A stretch of DNA of 64,000 nt from Aphrocallistes beatrix. Taxonomy: Eukaryota; Porifera; Hexactinellida; Sceptrulophora; Aphrocallistidae. Below the pieces are notes generated by a model. The model saw nothing but the letters and a program-made list of their open reading frames with translations. It made no database searches and had not been told where the DNA came from. The translations under genes were made by a program, and so were the position numbers. This document shows positions 27,501 through 34,165 of this stretch, piece after piece; position 1 is the stretch's first letter, and each line of letters starts with the position of its first letter. The DNA lies in the NCBI GenBank assembly GCA_963281255.1, contig OY725498.1, positions 4,464,001-4,528,000 of the forward strand, written 5' to 3'.

Positions 27501-30500
27501 AAATAACTTACATTATTTATTTCGTTTTTTCAGGTCTTTATTTAGACAGACAGATATATGTACAATTGTACATATATAAACTCTAATTTCTAACACATAA
27601 TATTCAGAATTTTACTTTTTCGTGTTACCAAAAAAGGCAATGTATTATTCCGTTTAGATAATTTATATTCATAACAACAATATTAAAGAATATATCTAAG
27701 TACTTGTCAGCTGTTTAACAGGATCATAGTGCTTATATTCGATACAGCTGAAGTGATGAGTGGTCCGCTCTGCATAGTTTTCAAAGTTATTTCGAAATAG
27801 TTTAGGCTTACAACGTAAATGACTGCATAATATTTTCAAACCATTAAATTGCAAATATTCAGGTGGTTAAAAATTCCTTCCTTTTGTTAATTCGATCATA
27901 TTTCTTTCACTAATTATTTCATGTTCAAATTTCTTTCATCTACCTACATGCATGCAAGGATGAACGCCTTAATCGACACGTGAAGTTATGATAACTACTT
28001 TCTTGTGTAATACTGCCATATTAAGTATGTTATTCACATCATATGGCAGTCTAGTATCTAATTATGACTTGAGTTAAATCTAGCAATGAAATTTCTTGAT
28101 ATTTGATCCAAATATTACATTGTTACAATCTTAGCAAAGTAAATGGCAACTTCGTTAAGTGCTATATCAAATTTCACCACTCTTACACCACCAGTTGCAG
28201 TGAAAATTGCTCCCATCGGCTACTGGTATATTCAACATCAAATTCTCAAAGGGCAGCACCAAACTGAAATAAAAGATTATCCTGATCCTAAATTGGAAAA
28301 ATTGGATGAAAATGTTGAAAGCCCAAAAGTAGAATCGGTAGAATCTGAAATCGACTTAGCTCTCCTCGATCCGACTGCATGGAAATCACAAGACCATTAC
28401 AAACTGCTAGGATTGTCACAAATTCGGTTCATGGCAACCATGGACGATATCAAAAGCGCGTATAGAAAAAAAGTGAAAAGGCATCACCCTGATAAGTTAG
28501 GGAAAGGGTGTGGTACATCAGTAATTCTCGATGAATCGGATGCGAGTAAAGAGCTTTCTTCGGAAGATAAACATTTCCAATGCATCATGAAGGCATACGA
28601 AATACTTTCCAACCCTGTGAAACGTAGAGCTTACGATAGTGTAGACCCTACCTTCGATGAGTCTATCCCTGATGCTGAGGAAATTGCTGAGTCCACGAAT
28701 TTCTTTGATTTATTTGCTCCAGTCTTTCAACGTAATTCACACTTCTCGATTAGCCAACCTGTCCCCCAACTTGGTGATAACGAGACCCCTTACAGTGAAG
28801 TTGATGATTTTTACCAGTATTGGTTCAGTTTCAAATCTTGGCGTGAGTTTTCTTATCTTGATGATGAGGACACAGACCCTGACAAAGCTGAGAATCGAGA
28901 GGAGAGACGTTGGCTTGAAAAACAGAATAAACAGGGTCGAACTCAGTTGAAGAAAAACGAAACTCATCGTGTGAAGAAACTTGTTGAGCTAGCATACAAT
29001 AGTGATCCGCGTGTCCGTAAAGCAGATGATGAGTTGAGGCAGAAAAAGGAGGAAGAAAAAAAAGCGAAGCAGGATAAACAAGCTCGCGAGCAGGAAGAAA
29101 AGGATCGTAGGAAGAGAGAGAAAGAGGAGAAAGAGCTGAAGGAGAGAGAGGAAAAAGCTGAAATGGAACGGCTACAAGAAATTGAAGAGAAGAAACAACG
29201 TAAAGAGAAGAAACAAGCTTTGAAAAAGCAGCGAACCGAGCTCATTACAGCCTGCGGACAATTTAATAACTTCTCTATCGCCCCTGCTGATAGTGCTTCT
29301 GCTGAACTCACTCAGAACATTATAGATATTGAGAACTTATGCCAAGCGTTGAGTATTGATGAGCTGTCTAATTTGACTGAGCGAATCCGAAATGAAGAAA
29401 CTTTCGAAACAGCGAAAGGGATTTTTGAAGAACAAGTAGCTCTCATGAACGGAAAGCAGGAGGAAGAGATGAAGAAATTGTTATCTCAGTCTGGATCGGC
29501 ACAAGGTACACTTAATTTATACTTAATACACATGTTTCAAAGAGTTTCGCCGGTAGAGCATATATACTCAAGCTATTTCTGCCATTCCAAAAGGAATTAT
29601 GTTTAGTATAATACCAAATGACTGTGGCTTATTACTGGAAATCCTGATTATACTATGGATTAAAATGAAGTTCAGATTTGTCAAAAACCGCGATAGATGC
29701 AATTGCTTATATAGTACAGTTTAATGGAATAATAAGGTCATATTCATAATTCATTTTAGGTAAAAAGAAGGAAAGTAAAGGATCGAAAGGTGAAGATTGG
29801 AGCCATGAAGAAATCCAACTTCTCATCAAAGCTGTGTCTCTACACCCAGGTGGAACTCAAGGTCGTTGGGATGTGATTGCTAACTACATCAACAGACACA
29901 CACCTTCCTCAGTGAGCAAGAGCGGAAAACAAGTCATCGCTAAGGTTAAAAGCATGCAGAAATTCGACTCGAAGGATTCTGCAAGAACTGACGCCCAAAC
30001 TTTCGCATCTTTTGAGAAATCGCACCACTCTAAAGTACAAGCTTCCACTGAGAAAACAATTAACTATGAGACACCTACTGCTGCTGTTACTCCCTGGACG
30101 AGTGTAGAGCAGAAATCGCTTGAAGAGGGTCTCCGTACCTACCCTACATCTGATTCAGAGAGGTGGGAGAAGATCGCGGAAAAAGTTGGCAGTCGTAGTG
30201 AAAAGGAATGCAAAAAGAGATTCTTAGAAATTGTCGAAAATTTGCAAGCCAAGAAGACTAAAACTTGATTTGTAAATTCAATTCCCCTTTCTTAGAAATG
30301 GAATGTTCTTTAGAAATTCGATGAGTTCTTAGTTTTTTGTTTAGAAATAAATGTGTTTTGATTTTTACTAGGCCTTATTGTGACAATATCGAATGTTTGT
30401 AGGGCTTACACCTAGAAGTGAAACAGTACATCTACCATGATTGGAATGCAATGTACCTCCCCACTAACTATAACAACTTTGTCAAACTGATTTCTGCAGT

Positions 30501-31011
30501 TCTCAAAGGCTACCATGGAGAAGAGCACAAGAATCCTATCCTAATTCATTGCAGGTAGTGCACCTTTAATTCTATGCAAACACGAGACATGTGGGTTATT
30601 AGAGATTATTTACAACGAAAATATTTTCTGTTGCATTGAATAATACTAAATTTCGTAGTATTTAATGCAGCACCTTTCAGATCCCTCAGCGAAATCTCTT
30701 TTTCTAAGCTTAAATATTCCGAGGAGTAAATTGCATTTATCAATTATTGGATTATAGCGATACAGTTGGACGGTCTGGCGTTTTCTGTTGCGCGCTCTAC
30801 TGCATTGAGAGATTAATCGAAGAGAATGTCGTGGACGTCTTCGGCTGTGTGAGATATCTACGTGGTGATAAACCTGGGCTTGTCAATACAGAGGTGAGCA
30901 TTTTAATAACACCTTAAATTTGCACCTCATATTTTGAAATTTTTATGTTATTTCTTTCAGGAATATTATCAAAGTATTTATGAAACAATCCTCTCTTACA
31001 TCTCAACATAA
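9560..31011 (+). CDS. Receptor tyrosine phosphatase with 14 Ig, 2 FN3, TM and tandem PTP domains
   Basis: 39 exons: 9560-9611 (signal peptide); Ig exons e2-e15 and later exons as in the sub-entries below. The 7,248 coding nt end exactly on TAA at 31009-31011, giving 2,415 residues. Approximate order: signal peptide 1-17, 14 Ig-like domains 18-1377, FN3 1378-1574, an unrecognised ectodomain segment 1575-1735, TM about 1750-1774, juxtamembrane to 1869, PTP D1 1870-2160, PTP D2 2161-2415. The plan resembles LAR-type receptor phosphatases but with many more Ig modules. D1 keeps the WPD loop (Asp2031) and Cys2064, but the P-loop reads CRSGTGP, with Pro at the catalytic Arg. D2 keeps CSDTVGR (Cys2353, Arg2359) but has Trp-Asn-Ala where WPD belongs. 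It may therefore be a pseudophosphatase. Introns host two complete genes. The exact vertebrate orthologue is unclear. Confidence 0.88.
9676..15460 (+). repeat. Array of 14 single-exon phase 1-1 Ig-like modules (RPTP e2-e15)
   Basis: Exons: 9676-9945, 10008-10364, 10426-10686, 10756-11073, 11638-11883, 11955-12236, 12302-12568, 12636-12974, 13037-13297, 13366-13620, 13690-13959, 14018-14335, 14762-15115, 15179-15460. Every length is a multiple of three and every junction is phase 1. Most encode an Ig-like fold with the Cys...Trp...G-x-Y-x-C pattern (LNCSYP...SGSYTCQN, LTCNNS...IGAYQCIG, LECNMY...VGVYSCTD), although some lack one Cys or the Trp. Short exons (246-270 nt) and mostly longer exons (255-357 nt) alternate from e2 to e13. 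The short ones resemble each other more than they resemble their neighbours. This suggests growth by duplicating a two-module unit. Confidence 0.88.
11353..11457 (+). pseudogene. Protein-kinase glycine-loop fragment in RPTP intron 5
   Basis: A 34-codon open stretch begins ATG ATG and encodes GYGVYGSVL followed about 18 residues later by EQVAVKY, then TAG. This matches the G-x-G-x-x-G-x-V and V-A-x-K signature of protein kinase subdomains I-II. Nothing else of a kinase is visible nearby. The intron is unusually long (564 bp) for this part of the gene. It could be a decayed retrocopy or exon relic, or chance. Confidence 0.35.
15668..15744. repeat. 77-bp hairpin (inverted repeat) in RPTP intron 15
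   Basis: Arms at 15668-15685 and 15727-15744 pair over 18 positions with one mismatch. An inner pair at 15692-15700 and 15711-15719 (9 bp) continues the stem. The loop is about 10 nt. It could be a small fold-back transposon or a small-RNA precursor; no flanking duplication was found. Confidence 0.55.
16169..17347 (+). other. RPTP intron 17, no gene seen
   Basis: 1,179 bp, strongly AT-rich, between the two FN3 domains. No ORF, hairpin or repeat could be supported on either strand. Confidence 0.5.
18348..18905 (+). other. RPTP intron 21, no gene seen
   Basis: 558 bp, AT-rich, just before the TM exon. A run of nine G residues near 18617 is the only notable compositional feature. Confidence 0.45.
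19938..21271 (+). other. RPTP introns 27 and 28 around a 92-bp exon
   Basis: Introns 19938-20644 and 20737-21271 flank exon 20645-20736. They are AT-rich, and no nested gene, repeat family or RNA gene was recognised in them. Confidence 0.5.
22036..23343 (+). CDS. BEN-domain-like protein nested in RPTP intron 29
   Basis: Intronless ORF of 435 residues starting ATG-ATG, lying wholly inside the intron between host exons ending at 21394 and starting at 23600, on the same strand. Residues 1-150 are Ser/Pro/Asn-rich and look disordered. Residues about 153-200 form a charged coiled coil (VKNLDKRLRKIEKIAKE). The C-terminus (about 305-425) resembles a BEN domain: an F-x-K-V-V-F segment, then LTTSGKFRKRK, then PLDTEKLQAIIQLSLYLF and LKQAIDEKNRR. 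BEN domains bind DNA or chromatin proteins, so a nuclear role is inferred. The match is by eye and moderate. No poly(A) signal was found before the next host exon. Confidence 0.65.
   Translation: MMSDNIQKIPFTEQKFEIVVTSSNNPAEYTPLNPVEVSHPNSQPEQVCIVITDPNQPKQFSNTMKSVQNMISYTNALPNYYYIGQEFAATPSSESNTSPIAPNKIDVPNLGFLPATTQPQLRNTPSIFSPVPPTKNDSPSSMSSDETLDNSVEIVDIQNYVKNLDKRLRKIEKIAKETNRLTKINLQNQEDLKKQFEFHLKFASAHSRQIGSERSMSLPNSHEPPIFRVSSQPETTTLIGSMKSSASDSPPFFLEAQKDDPNSPNLTIDVNYPLLIDGLGHRSPHKYNSHSCSMYNKSIRDFSDPETMAWLEKILPTLGPGVTLAKIQEVISQTNTITHFTAEFQKVVFTNNERKTLTTSGKFRKRKLERIVLGPLDTEKLQAIIQLSLYLFGVTVADEERVKYQLKQAIDEKNRREFYREDRGTKRAHLSSTPY
23764..26102 (+). other. RPTP intron 30 (2.3 kb), no gene seen
   Basis: The second longest intron of the host gene; it splits the PTP D1 signature motif. 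AT-rich, without a sizeable ORF on either strand and without recognised repeats. Confidence 0.5.
28143..30268 (+). CDS. DNAJC2: DNAJC2 (zuotin/MPP11), J-domain ribosome-associated co-chaperone, nested in RPTP intron 36
   Basis: Two exons, 28143-29505 and 29760-30268 (phase 1), give 623 residues; human DNAJC2 has 621. Residues about 80-165 form the J domain with the catalytic HPD (KRHHPDKLGKG). Next come the zuotin homology segment (RRAYDSVDPTFD, NFFDLFAPVFQRNSHFS, WREFSYLDDED), a long Lys/Glu charged helix (about 265-365), and two SANT/Myb-like domains (DWSHEEIQLLIKAV...RWDVIANYI and PWTSVEQKSLEEGL...RWEKIAEKV). The family acts with an Hsp70 (HSPA14) in the ribosome-associated complex and also binds chromatin. 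The whole gene lies between host D2 exons on the same strand. Its poly(A) signal ends 51 bp before the next host exon. Confidence 0.95.
30346..30351 (+). promoter_or_regulatory. Poly(A) signal of nested DNAJC2
   Basis: AATAAA 77 bp after the DNAJC2 stop and 51 bp before host RPTP exon 30403-30554. Host transcripts must ignore this signal. Confidence 0.6.
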
Positions 31012-31193
31012 CTGCGTCTCGATAATGGAACTAGAGATGCCTTTACAACAAAGTATTTAAACTGTGGATAACTAGCTATGATTTATTTATTCTTTTCTTG
31101 CTTTTCGAAGTACAACTCTGTACTTACTTCTGTACTGTGTAGCTAGTTTGAAAGTTATCAATACGATTTTGTTTCCAATTTCTAATGGGGAGT

Positions 31194-31345
31194 GGGCATG
31201 CCTAATTTCCGGGACGGGACGGAACCATCAGGTACCTAATTTCCGGGACGGGACGAGTCAAGATGCCTAATCTCCGGGACGGGACAGAAAAGGTACCTAA
31301 TTTCCGGGATGGGATGCCGTCCCGTCCCGGAAATTAGTCATGCCC
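31194..31345. mobile_element. MITE-like element, family A, copy 1
   Basis: 152 bp with terminal inverted repeats starting GGGCATG. Inside, the word taatttccgggacggga occurs four times in direct orientation (one copy has T-to-C, one has C-to-T), spaced about 30-33 bp, and once inverted at the right end. The same architecture recurs at 62989-63106. Flanks (tggggagt / tgggagt) look like an imperfect target duplication. It lies 183 bp past the RPTP stop codon. Confidence 0.8.
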
Positions 31346-31547
31346 TGGGAGTTGTAGATATTCATATGAGCCATGGAACTGGAGTTAACTTCAATACAGG
31401 TTTCGTACTCTTCACAGGAATTCCTAAGGAATGTATGGACAATCTAAATAATACTAAGACATTATTGAATGGGCTCCCTTCTTGAATAAACTTAGAACCT
31501 AAGACCGTATGCTGCACGTATCTATATTGTCAAGACATAGACATGGT

Positions 31548-31898
31548 CAGGGGCGTCGAACTTTTCCACAATTTCTCCAGAAAAAATGTTTAGGAACCAC
31601 ACCGGCGCGCGGCCTGTAGATTGGCAGGAAATACGCCTTGCTAGTAGCTAGAATATACGTATTAATTAATCTTTTCTTTGAATTCCCTTTTGATTTGAAA
31701 TTTTAGACTTATTTACAAGCCCTAATAAGAACCAAACTATCAATAACGCAATTATTAATTATATTTATCTTTGAAAGTTATTTAAGTTTCTTGAATATTC
31801 CAATGTGGCTAGCCCTCAATTTTGTATTGCATCTATAGGCCATCTTCGAATTCAGGGGGGGTTTGAGCCCCCCAGCCCCCCCGGGTTCGACGCCTATG
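31548..31898. mobile_element. hAT-like MITE, family B, copy 1, with 8-bp TSD
   Basis: 351-bp element flanked by a perfect 8-bp direct repeat GACATGGT (31540-31547 and 31899-31906). Ends are CAGGGGCGTCGAAC and, inverted, CATAGGCGTCGAAC. Eight-bp duplications and CAGGG-type ends are typical of hAT superfamily insertions. No transposase ORF, so non-autonomous. A G/C-run block (31852-31884) lies near the right end. Confidence 0.85.
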
Positions 31899-32028
31899 GA
31901 CATGGTTACTGGTCCTAGAGAGTAACTAATCTCTTCTGACGTTTATTTTCTTACCGAGCCTTCCATACATCGTTTGAACTAAATTTTTCGGTCCTATGAT
32001 AAAGTTACCACAGCTTGAGGTTGGTTTA

Positions 32029-32241
32029 GCCACATTGGAATATTCAAGAAACTTAAATAACTTTCAAAGATAATTAATAATTGTGTTATTGATAGTTTGG
32101 TTCTTATTAGGACTTGTAAATAAGTCTAAAATTTCAAATCAAAAGTGAATTCAAAGAAAACTAAATATATTCTAGCTACTAGCAAGGGGTATTTTCTGCC
32201 AATCTACAGGGCTGGCGTGGTTCCTAAACATTTTTCTGGGG
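32029..32241. repeat. Partial inverted copy of family B element
   Basis: Reads as the reverse complement of 31575-31810 with scattered substitutions and small indels, starting at agccacattgg. The two copies form an inverted pair of about 210-235 bp arms separated by about 220 bp. Its outer part (after 32241) diverges from copy 1, so it is either truncated or a longer relative. Confidence 0.8.
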
Positions 32242-32415
32242 ACAAGCTCCCAGACCCCATTTTTCGCTCAATCGCACAATAATATTCTGAGATATATATA
32301 TATAACTTATATAGGAATAAATGTGATAAATATAGTTCGCATACGAGAGGTCTATCCTGCTAAATAATACCCAGGCCTAACCTAAACACTAAAATACAAT
32401 CCAATGAGGGCCAAG

Positions 32416-33165
32416 TTAATGGTTCCTCCTCTGATTCGTCTCGAAGAACATGAAATCGATCAAAAAGCAAGCACCGATCATCACAGCTTTCAGGCGTACA
32501 TCCAAATCCATCGGGAATTTAATCCCAAAGTTGTCAGCATCAGTGAAATACTCACGAGCTAGGCCTGTCCACTGTTTTGAAACTTTGCCTACATTCTGTC
32601 CGTCTAGTGTGTCCACTTCGAAATCAAGGTCATAGCACCATCTACAACACAGCTTCAGTGCGTTCCCAGTGATCTTGAGGATTTCTTGCTCTTGGGCATC
32701 CAGGAGGGTGAACTTAGGGTCCCAAAGATAGCAGTCCTGACGCACGTATCCCACTATCTGGCCTGGGGGCGATTGCACCTCCATCAGCTGTAGACAGCAG
32801 AAGCAGCACCAAGCAGAACATCTCAGAGGACGCACGATGTGAATAACTTCGTTCTGTGAGTTGTCTAGGATTGACATCTCGAATGGTCGACTCGGCCCGC
32901 AATACTGTCGAGCACAGCAGTTACTGTTCTCAGCTGCGAAGTAGATCTGTTGTCCCAGGGTGTTTTTCAGGACGTAACGGTTCGCGGTTTCCCAACCAGT
33001 CATCAATTCCCACAGCTCAACCTGCTGGTGAACTAGGATCTGATCGATCTGAGTGAGGTACTCTAGTCCTGGAGGACAGTTGGCCACCGCTTGAGGGGGC
33101 GGCATCCACTCGGTTTTCTGTAGTTGGGGCGCGCCAGGGGGTGCTGGGGGTGGATATCCTGCCAT
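32416..33165 (-). CDS. Phospholipid scramblase (PLSCR family)
   Basis: Intronless ORF of 249 residues from ATG at 33165. The family plan is clear: a short Pro-rich N-terminus (MAGYPPPAPPGAP), the scramblase core starting CPPGLEYLTQIDQILVHQ, a Cys-rich palmitoylation segment (RCSAWCCFCCLQ), and an acidic Ca2+-binding-like stretch (DADNFGIKFPMDLDVRLKA). It ends in a single C-terminal TM helix (AVMIGACFLIDFMFFE). Scramblases move lipids between leaflets in a Ca2+-dependent way, and some members act in the nucleus. It sits convergent to the RPTP, after the MITE cluster. Which vertebrate paralogue it matches cannot be decided from this sequence alone. Confidence 0.93.
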   Translation of the reverse strand: MAGYPPPAPPGAPQLQKTEWMPPPQAVANCPPGLEYLTQIDQILVHQQVELWELMTGWETANRYVLKNTLGQQIYFAAENSNCCARQYCGPSRPFEMSILDNSQNEVIHIVRPLRCSAWCCFCCLQLMEVQSPPGQIVGYVRQDCYLWDPKFTLLDAQEQEILKITGNALKLCCRWCYDLDFEVDTLDGQNVGKVSKQWTGLAREYFTDADNFGIKFPMDLDVRLKAVMIGACFLIDFMFFETNQRRNH

Positions 33166-34165
33166 CTCTACTTTTTTTTAAATTAAGAAATACGTAATGT
33201 ATTTATCACAGATATAAAACTGTATATAAAGGTTTCATCATGTAGAAATGAAGCAAAAAATGTGAGCATAGTATAGCGAATCCTTGAGCATGTGGGTTAT
33301 GCTCTAGAACTTATGATCATAAAGGATAAAAGTATAATTATACGATTCAACACGAGGTTGAAATGAGAGCAAGGCATATAAAGGACTATATTTAAATAAT
33401 GGCTGATTCTACGTATTTACAGAACTATTTATATGTAATAGATTAGATCTACCTACTAGACTAACTAGGAGTCAATTTCACACTATTACAATCACTACTT
33501 GGGAGTCTATTTAATTAATCACAAGCGCGCTACGCGCACTTGCGTAGCGCGACTAGCGAACACTTCGCAGAGTCGCCTGATGCGAAATATTGGTTACTCT
33601 CACTATCCATTTCAAATTTGCTTACTTTATGAATTTATTGTAAATAAAAAATACAAACAACAATATAAGATCGTAAATACGATATTCGGAATCTACACCC
33701 ATAATAGTTCAATGGTTGAAAGGTAGTTTCTACTACATTTTAAGATTTGTTTACTAATGTATCTATTTTTTTAAAAAGTAAACAAATATTTACCATATAT
33801 AGATTCGAAAATATGATATTCGAAATCTAGCCCGCTACTGCCAAAGGAGTATAGTCGAGCACAGTTATTGCATATTGCGATGAACTCGACTACTTACTTG
33901 GCAACGCGAGACTTTGTGGAATGTCTGGATAGTAACTGCTCGGGAAAGGTGGAGCAAAATAAGTAGGCTTCTTTTTGATACTCGTATTTTGCTCTTCTAT
34001 GTAGTTTTATACGAAAAAAGTCGCATTTATAATATAACAGAATCGAATCAAAATCAATAATTTATTACTAATAAAATAGGCAAATATATGAGTATCTAAA
34101 ATATTCGAAATAAATAAATACGAGAAAACCTAAAAATTAAGAGAGTGCTCCTAGTGATGAGAAGA
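33166..34165. other. Spacer between scramblase and giant receptor gene
   Basis: 1 kb without a supported gene. It contains a short GC-rich palindrome at 33526-33551 (10-bp arms cgcgctacgc / gcgtagcgcg) in otherwise AT-rich DNA. A diverged direct repeat of about 34 bp occurs at roughly 33668 and 33800 (both contain gatattcg). Confidence 0.5.
34061..34066 (-). promoter_or_regulatory. Candidate poly(A) signal of the giant receptor gene
   Basis: AATAAA on the minus strand, 99 bp past the stop codon at 34166. Confidence 0.5.

Larger units (their letters stand above)
26810..31011 (+). other. RPTP exons e33-e39: membrane-distal PTP domain D2 (WPD loop degenerate)
   Basis: Exons 26810-26903, 26970-27028, 27141-27275, 27358-27498, 30403-30554, 30758-30893, 30961-31011. 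Landmarks: KNRNKEFLPINSRIV, EYINATLLNGY, FIIAESP, NFWHLIFEYRCHAVVML, KYWIDSGEPIIYGDLTV, and ILIHCSDTVGRSGVF, with Cys and Arg of CX5R intact. Where the WPD loop should be, the sequence is YIYHDWNAMYLPTNY, so the general-acid Asp is absent. D2 domains of receptor phosphatases are often weak or inactive. Intron e37/e38 falls at the same point as in D1 (after the Cys codon, phase 2). The 2.9-kb intron 27499-30402 contains the DNAJC2 gene. Confidence 0.85.

Noticed and set aside
28657..29311. Overlapping ORFs within DNAJC2
   Set aside because: Alternative-frame shadows of the J-domain and charged-helix coding region.
31884..31893. Possible tRNA B-box (ggttcgacgc)
   Set aside because: It lies in the terminal repeat of a MITE, with no A-box or cloverleaf around it.
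33526..33551. GC-rich palindrome as a replication or recombination site
   Set aside because: Only 10-bp arms in a single place; no repeats or associated genes support a function.
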